Origin: Leptolinea sp964420995
GTDB taxonomy: Bacteria; Chloroflexota; Anaerolineae; Anaerolineales; Anaerolineaceae
NCBI GenBank assembly: GCA_964420995.1
Contig: CAYQUX010000001.1
Location: forward strand, 62,001-126,000
Length of the DNA: 64,000 bases
Reading direction: 5' to 3'
Made by a program: the position numbers and the translations under genes. The notes beneath the pieces were generated by a model. The model searched no databases. It was given only the letters and a program-made list of their open reading frames with translations, and was not told where the DNA came from. Below are positions 8,561 through 17,610 of the stretch, in pieces; positions within the stretch are counted from its first letter, which is position 1; each line of letters starts with the position of its first letter.

Positions 8561-10210
8561 ATGGCACGAAAGAAAGTTGAAAGCGAAGCGAATTTATTTG
8601 TCCGGAAAGCCACTGGCCTTGTGCGATCATGGTCGGTTGTTGATGCCTTTATTTACGCCACATTTTCCATCAATCTGGTGACACTGGGTTTATATATCTT
8701 CAGCCAGATGTATTTTTTACAGGGTGGACTCATCCCCACACTTCTGGTGAGCGGTGTGTTCATCTTCTTTGAAACCATCGTATATGCCGGCCTTATCGCG
8801 GTCATGCCGCGTTCCGGTGGAGATTACGTGTGGCAAAGCCGCATTCTCGGTGGAGGAATCGGGTTTGTTCTATCCATTACCGGGTGGTGGTTCATCCTCT
8901 GGCTGTGGGTGCCGCTTTACAGCGACATGTTCCGCCACATTTTCATTACCCCCATCCTGGCCATTATCGGTCTTAAGGATGCCGCCCTTTGGTTCGGTCA
9001 AACCCCCATGGGATTATTCGTGACGGCCATACTGGTGTGCGCCATTGTTTCAGTCTTCATTTCCATGGGAATGAAAACCTATGCCCGGATTCAGCGTTAT
9101 TGCTTTTTTGGCGGCCTCATCGGGTTGATCATTGTATTTTCCCTGCTGGCGTTCAATTCCCCCGAGGTTTTTAAAACCGGTCTCGAACGTGAAGCGCCGC
9201 AGTTGCTGGGGACTGCCCCGGGAATCTACGATGCGACCTTGACCGCCGGAACGGCAGCCGGAGCCGAGGCTCCCCTGACCGGTGGTACATTTGGAGCCAT
9301 CTTCGCCGCTCTTCCCTTTATCGTATTTTTTAACCTCTGGCCGAACTGGGGTTCCACTCTGTATGGTGAGGTACGCGGCGCCACGGATTTTCGCCGCAAC
9401 CTGTGGGGAATGGCCGGCGCTCTAATCGTCACCACCCTGCTGGCCATTGTGTTCCTTCTGCTCATTAATAAGACCATCACCTGGGATTTCTACATGAAAG
9501 CCAACGCCGCCTGGTGGGGTTCATTGTGGGGCACCAGCGCGACGCCTTCTCCACTACCTGTCTGGCCATATCCCGCCCTGCTGGCCGCGTTCATCTCACC
9601 CAGCCGTATCATCCAGTTGATTGTGGTTCTTTTGATGAGCCTGTGGTGGTTTGGCTGGGCAGGAACGGTTTTCCTCAGCTCAACCCGCGTGATCTTTGCC
9701 GCTTCCTTTGACCGGCTGCTGCCGGAAAAGGTAAGCGAGGTCAATCCCCGCACACACACCCCGGTGATCGCCCTGGCATTAATGGTCATCCCATCCATCA
9801 TCATCTCCGCCCTGTTCGCCTGGAACGTTTTCAACTTCCAATCTCTTACCCTTGATTCCACTCTGGTAATCGCCGTGACATATCTGGGTTCCACTATTGC
9901 CGCCATCATCCTGCCATACACCAAACCGGATCTTTACAATGCCTCACCGATTGCGAAATTCAAAGTATTTGGTTTTCCGTTGATCTCGGTGGCCGGGGTA
10001 ATTTTTGGCGGTTTTCTGGTCTATTTGCTTTATGCCTGGCTGATCGACCCCAACCGGTTGTATAACATTGGCTTGATGAACTCGTCATCCATCATCTTCA
10101 TCGCCGTGCTGTATCTCGTGGCGGCTGGCATTTACATGGGGTTCAAACTTTACCGTAAGAGCATCGGGATCGACATCGATAGGGTTCACCAGGAAATTCC
10201 GGTTGAATGA
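8561..10210 (+). CDS. APC superfamily amino acid permease
   Basis: A 549-residue integral membrane protein with about 12-14 hydrophobic segments. The N-terminal region GLVRSWSVVDAFIYATFSIN and the segment AVMPRSGGDYVWQSRILG are characteristic of amino acid/polyamine/organocation transporters, in which the first helix is broken near small residues and the PRSGGDYVW block follows helix 2. ATG 8561 follows the SD AAGGGAG. The 3' end overlaps the TTG start of the next gene by 8 bases, so the two are probably translated together. Substrate specificity cannot be inferred. Confidence 0.85.
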   Translation: MARKKVESEANLFVRKATGLVRSWSVVDAFIYATFSINLVTLGLYIFSQMYFLQGGLIPTLLVSGVFIFFETIVYAGLIAVMPRSGGDYVWQSRILGGGIGFVLSITGWWFILWLWVPLYSDMFRHIFITPILAIIGLKDAALWFGQTPMGLFVTAILVCAIVSVFISMGMKTYARIQRYCFFGGLIGLIIVFSLLAFNSPEVFKTGLEREAPQLLGTAPGIYDATLTAGTAAGAEAPLTGGTFGAIFAALPFIVFFNLWPNWGSTLYGEVRGATDFRRNLWGMAGALIVTTLLAIVFLLLINKTITWDFYMKANAAWWGSLWGTSATPSPLPVWPYPALLAAFISPSRIIQLIVVLLMSLWWFGWAGTVFLSSTRVIFAASFDRLLPEKVSEVNPRTHTPVIALALMVIPSIIISALFAWNVFNFQSLTLDSTLVIAVTYLGSTIAAIILPYTKPDLYNASPIAKFKVFGFPLISVAGVIFGGFLVYLLYAWLIDPNRLYNIGLMNSSSIIFIAVLYLVAAGIYMGFKLYRKSIGIDIDRVHQEIPVE

Positions 10211-10973
10211 TTCTCCCTCACTTCCGCTTGCCGACCTGCGGCTGGAAGCGCTGCGATTGCTGGAAACCGCCGCCAGCGCGCATATTACCCTGCGTCTTTT
10301 CGGAGGTATGGCTGTTCACCTGCGCTGTCCATCGACGCTGACGCCAGGTCTTTCCCGGCATTACGGCGATCTGGACTTTATTACCGATTGGGCCAGTCTC
10401 GGACATATTGAGACTTTTTTTCAAGATGCCGGATACGTCCCTGACCGGCGTCTGAACACATTGTACGGCGACCGACGCCAGCTTTTTTATGATGAAACCA
10501 ATCACCGTCAGGTGGATATTCTGGTGGACGAATTTGAAATGTGCCACCTGATCCCGCTGACAAAACGTCTGAAGGTCGATCAACAAACCCTGCCGCTGGC
10601 AGAATTATTGCTCACAAAAATCCAGATCGTGGAAATGAACGAAAAGGACGTACTGGATACCTGCGCCATACTCCTGGATCACGAACTGGGGGATGGCGAC
10701 GGGGAGACAATAAACACGAAAATCCTGCAACTGCTTTGCGCGGATGACTGGGGTCTGTATACGACTGTGCAGGATAACCTTGCCATGATCAAGGAACGAA
10801 CAGCAAAGCACAAAATGCATCTGTCAGCCGGAGACCTTCGCATTATCTTCGATCGGTTGGAACAACTCACGCGCAGTTTACAGGATTTTCCCAAAACAGC
10901 CCGCTGGAAAATGCGCTCGATTGTTGGAAAGCGCATGATCTGGTACGAAGAAGTTGAAGAAGTCCGCCGTTGA
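10203..10973 (+). CDS. Nucleotidyltransferase-fold protein (AbiEii/MNT-like)
   Basis: A 256-residue protein starting at a TTG that overlaps the permease stop; the nearest alternative starts would remove the first core strand. Residues about 35-60 carry FGGMAVHLRCPS followed by HYGDLDFIT, a GG...D-x-D arrangement seen in nucleotidyltransferase-fold proteins including AbiEii-like and aminoglycoside-adenylyltransferase-like families; a third acidic strand VDILVDEF follows. No AbiEi-type antitoxin partner is present, and the coupling to a permease is against a toxin-antitoxin reading. The C-terminal 80 residues are helical and basic. The target molecule is unknown. Confidence 0.6.
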   Translation: MNDSPSLPLADLRLEALRLLETAASAHITLRLFGGMAVHLRCPSTLTPGLSRHYGDLDFITDWASLGHIETFFQDAGYVPDRRLNTLYGDRRQLFYDETNHRQVDILVDEFEMCHLIPLTKRLKVDQQTLPLAELLLTKIQIVEMNEKDVLDTCAILLDHELGDGDGETINTKILQLLCADDWGLYTTVQDNLAMIKERTAKHKMHLSAGDLRIIFDRLEQLTRSLQDFPKTARWKMRSIVGKRMIWYEEVEEVRR

Positions 10974-10990
10974 GGCGGATTTCTTATTCC
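10960..10990 (+). terminator. Probable intrinsic terminator overlapping the stop codon
   Basis: A stem of about nine pairs (10960-10968 with 10974-10982, core TCCGCC/GGCGGA, one G-T pair) with a five-base loop spans the stop codon and is followed by a moderately T-rich run. It probably ends the permease/nucleotidyltransferase transcript before the ATPase gene. Confidence 0.5.
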
Positions 10991-11041
10991 TCTCAAAACG
11001 AATAGGGGAAGGATATCAGGTCATTAATTGACTAAGTACAT

Positions 11042-11069
11042 TTGTGGAAATCGATACGACGAGTATAAT
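11042..11069 (+). promoter_or_regulatory. Promoter-like sequence before the MalK-type ATPase
   Basis: A perfect -10 hexamer TATAAT (11064-11069) has TTGTGG (11042-11047) 16 bases upstream. The start codon is 37 bases downstream with an SD (TTGGAGGGTG) between. The -35 match is only partial. Confidence 0.45.
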
Positions 11070-11105
11070 TAAGTCACTATATTCTTTCCGATTGGAGGGT
11101 GTTAC

Positions 11106-12218
11106 ATGGCTGGCGTTCGATTTGACAAAGTATTTAAGAAATTTGGTGACTTCACGGCATTAAATGATTTGAATATCAATGTGGAAGACAAAGAGTTTCT
11201 CGTCCTGGTGGGGCCGTCTGGATGCGGTAAAACAACCGCCCTGCGCTGTCTGGCAGGTCTGGAAGATGTTACGTCCGGGGATATCTTTATCGGCGAAAAC
11301 CGTGTAAATGACACCCCCCCGAAGGATCGTGATATTGCCATGGTGTTCCAATCGTATGCGCTTTACCCGCATATGACCGTTTTTGACAATATGGCCTTTG
11401 GCCTGAAACTTCGCGGCGTGAAAAAAGAAGAGATCACCCGCCGTGTCAATGAAGCAGCAGCCATTCTTGGGCTCGAACAACTGCTCAAGCGCCGCCCGCG
11501 TGAACTCTCCGGTGGTCAGCGCCAGCGTGTGGCTGTCGGCCGTGCCATCGTTCGCGAACCGAAAGTATTTCTTTTCGATGAACCGCTCTCCAACCTGGAT
11601 GCCAAGTTGAGAGTCCAGACCCGCGCGCAGATCAGCAAACTGCACCAGAGCCTGCAGACCACCTTCATCTATGTGACCCACGACCAGACCGAAGCCATGA
11701 CCATGGCCTCCCGTATTGCCGTTATGAACAAGGGTGTTCTTCAGCAGTTGGATACCCCGCAGGCGTTGTATGATCGCCCCGCCAACCTGTTCGTCGCCGG
11801 CTTCATCGGGTCACCTGCCATGAATTTCTTCGATGCCAGGATCCACAAAGCCGATAAAGGCGCCGTGGTTGAAATGAACGGATTCACGCTGAAAATCCCC
11901 GAATCCAAATTGGCCACATACCTCCCGTTGGATGGCAAGTCTGTCATCTTTGGCATCCGCCCCGAAGATATTCACAATCCCGAATTTTTGCCGCAGAATA
12001 TATCCGCCTCCACTGTGGAAGCCAAGGTGGATGTGATCGAGTTAATGGGTAATGAGATCATCCTCTACCTGGTGTCTGGAACGCACAACTATGTAGCCCG
12101 GGTTGACCCTCGCACTCGTTTTGCCATTGGCGATAAAGTTAATCTGGTCTTCAACATGGACAACATGCACATCTTTGATCCGTCCAAAGATGCTGAAAAC
12201 CCGGCCGCAGTGCGGTAA
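11106..12218 (+). CDS. ugpC: Carbohydrate ABC transporter ATPase, MalK/UgpC type
   Basis: A 370-residue ATPase of the CUT1 sugar importer class. It carries Walker A GPSGCGKTT, the Q-loop AMVFQSYALYPHM, the ABC signature LSGGQRQRVAVGRAIVR, Walker B VFLFDEPLSNLDAKLR and the switch His in YVTHDQTEAM, then a C-terminal TOBE/regulatory region (about 240-365). The usual permease and binding-protein genes are not adjacent; it has its own promoter and terminator. Orphan MalK/MsmK/UgpC-type ATPases are known to power several sugar permeases in other bacteria, and this could be such a shared subunit. The gene symbol is a family label, not a substrate claim. Confidence 0.88.
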   Translation: MAGVRFDKVFKKFGDFTALNDLNINVEDKEFLVLVGPSGCGKTTALRCLAGLEDVTSGDIFIGENRVNDTPPKDRDIAMVFQSYALYPHMTVFDNMAFGLKLRGVKKEEITRRVNEAAAILGLEQLLKRRPRELSGGQRQRVAVGRAIVREPKVFLFDEPLSNLDAKLRVQTRAQISKLHQSLQTTFIYVTHDQTEAMTMASRIAVMNKGVLQQLDTPQALYDRPANLFVAGFIGSPAMNFFDARIHKADKGAVVEMNGFTLKIPESKLATYLPLDGKSVIFGIRPEDIHNPEFLPQNISASTVEAKVDVIELMGNEIILYLVSGTHNYVARVDPRTRFAIGDKVNLVFNMDNMHIFDPSKDAENPAAVR

Positions 12219-12249
12219 AATACTGGGTTGAAGGCTCGTGTTCTTACAG

Positions 12250-12280
12250 ACAGCGCAAGAGACCTTCTTGCGCTGTTTTT
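12250..12280 (+). terminator. Intrinsic terminator after the MalK/UgpC-type ATPase
   Basis: Perfect 11-base arms (12250-12260, ACAGCGCAAGA, with 12266-12276) enclose a five-base loop and end in TTTTT (12276-12280). It separates the ATPase gene from apgM. Confidence 0.9.
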
Positions 12281-12313
12281 ATACTAACGGCCAAATAAAA
12301 AGAGGAGCAACCT

Positions 12314-13522
12314 ATGCAAATTGAAGATTTGAAGTCTCTCCTGGCACCCGTAAATTCGAAGATCGTTTTGCTGGTCATGGACGGTCTGGGTGGCCTGCCC
12401 ATGGAACTGGGTGGCAAGACCGAACTGGAAACAGCTGTTACCCCCAACATGGATAAACTGGCCGCAGAAGGTATTCTGGGACAATCAGCGCCCATCAGCA
12501 CCGGTATCACTCCCGGTTCCGGCCCCGCTCACCTCAGCCTGTTCGGCATCGACCCGGTCAAGACGGAAGTCGGCCGTGGTGTTCTTGAAGCCTTTGGCGT
12601 GGGTGTCACCGTAAATAAAGGTGATGTGGCTGCCCGCGGCAATTTCTGCACCCTTGACGCCAATGGTCTCATCAGCGATCGGCGCGCCGGTCGTATTCCC
12701 AGCGATGAAGCATTGCCGATCTGCGAAAAATTAAAATCCATCAAACTGCCGGGCATTGAGATCGAAGTCAAACATGTCAAGGAATACCGCTTCGCCGTCG
12801 TGATGCGCGGCGCGGGTCTTTCCCCTGACCTGGAAGAAACCGATCCGCAGCGCACCGGTGCCGCTCCTTTGTCTGTGGTTGCCAAGAACGCCGCTGCCCA
12901 GAAAGCCGCCGACCTCTTCAATCAGTGGATCAACGAAGCCCATAAATTGCTGAAGAATGAACCCAAAGCCAACGGTCTGACACTGCGCGGCTTCGCCACC
13001 GATCCCGGCCTTCCCACCTACAAAGACCTTTACAATCTACGTGCCGCGTGTGTGGCGGTTTACCCCATGTACCGCGGTGTCGCCCAACTGGTCGGCATGG
13101 ACCTGATAAAATTCAGCGGGGAAACCCCCACGGATGAGTTTAAAGCTGTTGCCGATCACTGGAACGACTATGATTTCTTCTTCGTTCATATCAAGAAGAC
13201 GGATTCCAACGGTGAAGATGGCAACTTTGACGGCAAGGTCAAAATCATCGAAGGTGTGGATGCCGCACTTCCCCAATTGGTTGCCTTAAATCCGGATGTT
13301 TTGATCATCACCGGTGACCACAGTACCCCTGCCAAATTGAAGACCCATTCCTGGCACCCGGTTCCCTACCTTCTTTGGGCGCCAGCTTCCGTCCGCCCGG
13401 ATATGGAAAAGGAATTCGGCGAACGCGCCTGTATGCGCGGCGGGCTGGGTGTCTTCCCCGCTCTGGATAACATGCCCCTGGCACTGGCGCATGCCCTGCG
13501 CCTGAACAAGTTCGGCGCATAA
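12314..13522 (+). CDS. apgM: 2,3-bisphosphoglycerate-independent phosphoglycerate mutase (ApgM type)
   Basis: A 402-residue enzyme of the alkaline phosphatase superfamily that should interconvert 3- and 2-phosphoglycerate in glycolysis. Residues 18-75 show VLLVMDGLGGLPM with the first metal Asp and, after TPGSGPAHLSLFGIDP, the serine expected to be phosphorylated. Late metal ligands lie in HIKKTDSNGEDG and ITGDHSTPAKLKTHSWHPVP. Length and motif order match the archaeal-type ApgM rather than the longer GpmI. SD AGAGGAG precedes ATG 12314. Flanking terminators make it a single-gene unit. Confidence 0.92.
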   Translation: MQIEDLKSLLAPVNSKIVLLVMDGLGGLPMELGGKTELETAVTPNMDKLAAEGILGQSAPISTGITPGSGPAHLSLFGIDPVKTEVGRGVLEAFGVGVTVNKGDVAARGNFCTLDANGLISDRRAGRIPSDEALPICEKLKSIKLPGIEIEVKHVKEYRFAVVMRGAGLSPDLEETDPQRTGAAPLSVVAKNAAAQKAADLFNQWINEAHKLLKNEPKANGLTLRGFATDPGLPTYKDLYNLRAACVAVYPMYRGVAQLVGMDLIKFSGETPTDEFKAVADHWNDYDFFFVHIKKTDSNGEDGNFDGKVKIIEGVDAALPQLVALNPDVLIITGDHSTPAKLKTHSWHPVPYLLWAPASVRPDMEKEFGERACMRGGLGVFPALDNMPLALAHALRLNKFGA

Positions 13523-13545
13523 TAATTTATTCAATCAAGATTTTT

Positions 13546-13577
13546 GACGGCGCGTTTTTTGACGCGCCGTCTCTTTT
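13546..13577 (+). terminator. Intrinsic terminator after apgM
   Basis: Nine-base arms (13546-13554 GACGGCGCG with 13563-13571) with an eight-base loop, followed by TCTCTTTT. It lies between apgM and the convergent DUF1461 gene. The complementary strand does not give a U-run, so it should act only on plus-strand transcripts. Confidence 0.82.
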
Positions 13578-14241
13578 AACTTTTCGAAGCCTGTCGTTTC
13601 CCAAAGAAGCCGAGGAAAAACCCGCCAAGCAATACCATGGCACCCATCAGGGTAAAGGCATCCTGCCAGAAAGGCATCGGGAACAGACGGATAAGCGTAT
13701 CGGAATAGAGAAACAACCATGTATCCCCACTGAAAAAGATCCGGTGGAATCCGGTAAAAAGCGCGTTGAAACTGACCAGTACAGCCACCAGCACTGCCAG
13801 AATAAACCACACAGCCGCCCAGCCTCCCCGGCTGACAGCCAACCAGAATTCATGGATCCAGCCGCCGCGCATGGCCATTACCCCCAGACTCATTATCACG
13901 ATACCGATGGTCGGCCAGAGGATCAGCATGAGCTGAACCAGGTTTTTCACGTCCAGCATGTGACTCAACTCGCGCTCGTTGTAAAGTGGTGTTTTTTCGT
14001 CTAGTTTCTGGTCTGCCAGGAACTCAATCCCTGCCCCATTTGTCAGGTAGTCAAGCGATACACGGCTCCACTTCAGGCGATCCTGCAGCGTGAAACCGTA
14101 CGTGTCAACCGGGAAACCCGGACGCTGGTATTCCAGGATGGTATAGACAGGAAATAACAGCAAACGGATTGAAGTCATTATCAGGAACAAAGGAATAAGA
14201 ATGGTGATCAGGATGTCCCAAACCTTCACAAGTTTCATCAT
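13576..14241 (-). CDS. DUF1461 (TIGR01906-type) integral membrane protein
   Basis: A 221-residue membrane protein with four hydrophobic segments at about 10-30, 103-125, 140-165 and 192-214. Between the first and second is an extracytoplasmic region with YNERELSHMLDVKNLV, and between the third and fourth FTGFHRIFFSGDTWLFLYSDTL followed by LIRLFPMPFWQDAF. These blocks are the signature of the DUF1461 family of unknown biochemical function. Its ATG overlaps the stop of the upstream MFS/spermidine-synthase gene (ATGA at 14238-14241), implying translational coupling. Confidence 0.85.
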   Translation of the reverse strand: MMKLVKVWDILITILIPLFLIMTSIRLLLFPVYTILEYQRPGFPVDTYGFTLQDRLKWSRVSLDYLTNGAGIEFLADQKLDEKTPLYNERELSHMLDVKNLVQLMLILWPTIGIVIMSLGVMAMRGGWIHEFWLAVSRGGWAAVWFILAVLVAVLVSFNALFTGFHRIFFSGDTWLFLYSDTLIRLFPMPFWQDAFTLMGAMVLLGGFFLGFFGKRQASKS

Positions 14242-15791
14242 TGCAGCGACTCCATGTCTCCTGCCAGCAGGAATTTTAAGACCATATCATTCGTGATCCC
14301 CTCCACCGGCGCCCTATCGTCGGTGAATACCAGGGTCTGAGGAGGTTCGGGTTGAAGACTGCCCAGTGTAATCGCCATGGTTTCTGTCAACAGGGGGTGC
14401 ACGCCGGGGGTAGACAATAGGGAGTCATAGTTTATGGCCAGATTATCCGCGCTGGTTGGCTGCGCTGACGCGAACAGGATGGAATTAAAGGTTCCCGGCA
14501 AATCCATGACATGGATGGAAGGAAAATCCTGCCGGATGGTGGAAGCCAGACCGTCAATCAAGCGCCGGTCACCGGGCGCTCGCCCGATGTTCAGGGTCAT
14601 AACCCCATCGTCTGTCAAATGGTCGCGCACAGTTTGAAAGAACTCGCGAGTCGTAAGGTGCCACGGGATATACGGCGGGCGATAGGCGTCCACGCTAATC
14701 ACCTGATACTTCCGTCCAGAATGCCCCAACCCCCAGCGTCCATCCTGCACAAAAACACGCAAATTGGGCAGTTTCATTCCAAAATAGGTTTCGCCGACTT
14801 CCACGATCTTCGGGTCGATCTCAAAACCATCGATGGAAATACCCGGGAAAACGATGGAAGCCTCACGAGCCGTCGTGCCGGCCGCCAATCCCACAATAGC
14901 CATACTGGTGACTTCGTCAACTTTTTTCGGAGCCGGGTTAAAAAATGGGGCGACCAGAACCTGCTCCCAGGTTCCATTAAAATTGATCGCGTCCGGATTG
15001 TATTGCGAATGCCAGCCCTGCCCTTCATTCAACCGCAGGTACCGGGTTCCATCAATCTCCAGAACCTGAATATAGTTGTACGCGGATTCCGTCTCATAGA
15101 TCATGCCGGTACTGTTCTTGTCAGTGCCAATGTTCACGAAAAAAAACAGAATTGTCACCACAACAGGCATCCAGACCAGCGGCAGAACACCGCGCCAGCC
15201 TTCGGCCAGTTTCAACCCGATCAGGGCGAAAACCAGCAGCACCGCTCCGTGGACAAGAAACGTGCGATACGTTCCAACGGCAGGGATCAACCACAAAACC
15301 GGAATGAATGTGCCAATAAATGAGCCCAGAGTGGAAATGCCATAGATTTTTCCGGAAACGCGTCCGGCGGATTCTTTTTCCTGTAATGCCAGGCGAATGG
15401 CAAACGGCGAGGATGTCCCCAGAAGAATAATCGGAATAACAAACAGGATCATCACCGTTGTGAATGAGCCAAAAAGCACGCCCAGTTCGAGCGAATCGAA
15501 AGCATCCGCCGCCCAGCGAAGCACAGGCCTTGAAATGGTCGGAACCAACGCGATGCTCAACCCTGCCCAGGCCAGAATGCGATACAACGTCCCGTATTGC
15601 GGGGAACGGTCAGCCCAGGTTCCGCCGATGAAATTACCGGCTGTAAGATATATCAGGATCAACCCGATTATGCTCGCCCAGACCAGGTTGCTCGACCCGA
15701 AATAATTCCCCATCAGCCGGGAGGCGGCCATTTCTACGGCCAGGCTGGTAAATCCTGAAATGAAAACGGTAAATAACAGGTATTTTTTCAT
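14238..15791 (-). CDS. Fused membrane (MFS-like) and spermidine synthase-like protein
   Basis: A 517-residue protein. Residues 1-215 form about seven hydrophobic segments beginning with ISGFTSLAVEMAASRLMGNYFGSSNLVWASIIG, the opening typical of fused MFS/spermidine synthases. Residues about 230-480 form a soluble methyltransferase-like Rossmann domain: RYLRLNEGQGWHSQYNPDA, AIVGLAAGTTAREASIVFPG, FEIDPKIVEVGETYF and YQVISVDAYRPPYIPWHLTTREFF. The GLAAGTTA loop replaces the usual GGGDG of true spermidine synthases, so polyamine synthesis is not assured. Its stop codon overlaps the DUF1461 gene start. The reaction is unknown. Confidence 0.8.
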   Translation of the reverse strand: MKKYLLFTVFISGFTSLAVEMAASRLMGNYFGSSNLVWASIIGLILIYLTAGNFIGGTWADRSPQYGTLYRILAWAGLSIALVPTISRPVLRWAADAFDSLELGVLFGSFTTVMILFVIPIILLGTSSPFAIRLALQEKESAGRVSGKIYGISTLGSFIGTFIPVLWLIPAVGTYRTFLVHGAVLLVFALIGLKLAEGWRGVLPLVWMPVVVTILFFFVNIGTDKNSTGMIYETESAYNYIQVLEIDGTRYLRLNEGQGWHSQYNPDAINFNGTWEQVLVAPFFNPAPKKVDEVTSMAIVGLAAGTTAREASIVFPGISIDGFEIDPKIVEVGETYFGMKLPNLRVFVQDGRWGLGHSGRKYQVISVDAYRPPYIPWHLTTREFFQTVRDHLTDDGVMTLNIGRAPGDRRLIDGLASTIRQDFPSIHVMDLPGTFNSILFASAQPTSADNLAINYDSLLSTPGVHPLLTETMAITLGSLQPEPPQTLVFTDDRAPVEGITNDMVLKFLLAGDMESLQ

Positions 15792-15900
15792 ATATTCGTA
15801 GTTTGTCCGTCTGGAAATATGATGACTTTCTTATAAAACCCGGTTAGAATTTTAACAGTTATTCTGCGTGAAAATACCCCCTATTTCCAAGAGGAGTCAT

Positions 15901-17538
15901 ATGTTAATCGCGACTGTTGAACAGATGCGCGCGCTGGAAAAGAAAGCCAATGAACAGGGTCACACCTATGAAAAAATGATGGAAATGGCTGGCGTGGGAA
16001 TGGCAGACTTCATCGACGCCCGTTTTAACATGGAATTTGAAGATTATTCCGACCGTTCCATTCTGGGATTGGTCGGCGCGGGAAATAATGGCGGCGACAC
16101 ATTGATCGCCCTTAAGGAGTTGCAGGCCAGCGGGTGGGCTACCCGCGCCTACCTGGTAAAAGACCGCCAGGCGGATGATCCACTGGTGACCGCATACCAA
16201 AACGCTGGCGGTACACTCGAATCGCAATCCAACGATCCCCGTTTAACCACCCTGAAAAAATGGTGCTCCAACGTCCAATTCATTCTGGATGGTATTCTTG
16301 GGACCGGTACCCATCTTCCCCTCGATGAAACCATCCGTTCCACGATCAAAACGGTGATTAAACAGGAAAGCGGACTTGTGGTGCTTGCCGTCGATTGCCC
16401 AAGCGGCATTGACTGCGCCACCGGCAAAGTGGCGGATGAGGTACTGCACTGCGACTATACCCTGTGCATGGGGGCGATAAAAACCGGGCTGCTTACCTTC
16501 CCCGCCTATGAATATTGCGGGAATTTTGTTTATATTTCGATCGGATTCGACAAGAATCTCCCCGGTTGGGAAAAAGGTCTTCACGAAATCTTATCCCCGC
16601 TGCATGTGTCCGGATTATTGCCATGCCGGCCATTGGATGCCCACAAGGGCACTTTCGGAACAGCCATGATCATTGCCGGTTCAATCAACTACACCGGTGC
16701 GGTTCTGCTGTCAGCCGAAGCCGCCTATCGCAGCGGCGCCGGGCTGGTGCGTGCGGCCATTCCCGGCATGATCCACACCGCCATTGCCGGTCACATCCCC
16801 GAAGTCACCTGGCTGCTTCTGCCGCATGAATCGGGTGTGATTGCCGAATCCGCGGTGGATGTCATCCAAAAATACCTGGATAAGGTCACAGCCATGCTTG
16901 TTGGCCCTGGTCTGGAAACGGAAGAAACCACCCGGCATTTTATTAAACGACTGTTTTCAAAACAGGGCAAAAAGGCATCAGCAGGCATAATCGGGTTCAT
17001 ACCCGGCGATCCTGAAGATAGCAAACCCAAAGCCGCTCCTTCACTGCCCCCCCTGGTGATTGACGCCGATGGGCTGCGCATCCTGGCGGATTTTCCGGAT
17101 TGGTGGAAAATGCTGCCCGCCGGAAGCATTCTTACCCCGCACCCCGGTGAAATGGCTGCCCTGACCGGCCTGTCAGTAAAAGAGGTGCAGGAACGACGCC
17201 TGGACCTGGCGCTGCTCTTCGCGAAAGAATGGAATCAAATCGTCATCCTCAAAGGCGCTCTTACCGTTATCGCCACACCTGATGGTCATGCCTATGTGTC
17301 CAATTGTGCCAATCCATCACTGGCGCGCGCCGGTAGCGGTGATCTGCTGGCTGGCCTGATCACCGGCTTCCTGGCCCAGGGAGTCAAACCGGTTGCCGCC
17401 GCCCAGCTCGGTGTCTGGATACACAGCAGCGCCGGTGATCTGGCATCGGAAGATGTGGATGCAGCGGCCATCCTTCCGAGTGACCTTGTCGCTCATATAC
17501 CGGCCAGCATCAGTTTTTTGAGGGATTTATCAGCGTGA
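15901..17538 (+). CDS. nnr: Bifunctional NAD(P)H-hydrate epimerase/dehydratase
   Basis: A 545-residue fusion that repairs hydrated NAD(P)H. The N-terminal epimerase domain (about 1-215) has GAGNNGGDTLIALKEL and the catalytic-loop DCPSGIDCATG. The C-terminal ADP-dependent dehydratase domain (about 235-540) has HKGTFGTAMIIAGS, VIDADGLRIL, LTPHPGEMAALTG, VILKGALTVI and LARAGSGDLLAGLI, the ribokinase-like ATP/ADP-binding core. The start is ATG 15901, seven bases after AAGAGGAG; an in-frame GTG at 15868 would have no SD. A terminator follows. Confidence 0.93.
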   Translation: MLIATVEQMRALEKKANEQGHTYEKMMEMAGVGMADFIDARFNMEFEDYSDRSILGLVGAGNNGGDTLIALKELQASGWATRAYLVKDRQADDPLVTAYQNAGGTLESQSNDPRLTTLKKWCSNVQFILDGILGTGTHLPLDETIRSTIKTVIKQESGLVVLAVDCPSGIDCATGKVADEVLHCDYTLCMGAIKTGLLTFPAYEYCGNFVYISIGFDKNLPGWEKGLHEILSPLHVSGLLPCRPLDAHKGTFGTAMIIAGSINYTGAVLLSAEAAYRSGAGLVRAAIPGMIHTAIAGHIPEVTWLLLPHESGVIAESAVDVIQKYLDKVTAMLVGPGLETEETTRHFIKRLFSKQGKKASAGIIGFIPGDPEDSKPKAAPSLPPLVIDADGLRILADFPDWWKMLPAGSILTPHPGEMAALTGLSVKEVQERRLDLALLFAKEWNQIVILKGALTVIATPDGHAYVSNCANPSLARAGSGDLLAGLITGFLAQGVKPVAAAQLGVWIHSSAGDLASEDVDAAAILPSDLVAHIPASISFLRDLSA

Positions 17539-17558
17539 ACTATCATCCATCAACGAAA

Positions 17559-17590
17559 AACCCCTGTCAGTTATCCAACTGGCAGGGGTT
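17559..17590. terminator. Bidirectional intrinsic terminator
   Basis: Fourteen-base arms (17559-17572 and 17577-17590, one G-T pair) with loop ATCC. On the plus strand it ends nnr; on the minus strand the stem is followed by a run of U from AAAAA at 17556-17560, ending the YtxH gene transcript. Confidence 0.85.
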
Positions 17591-17610
17591 TATCTTTATT
17601 CCAGGCATTA

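Noticed and set aside
14511..15323. A 270-codon plus-strand frame antisense to the MFS/spermidine-synthase gene
   Set aside because: It lies wholly inside a well-supported gene on the other strand and encodes no recognisable or hydrophobically sensible protein.
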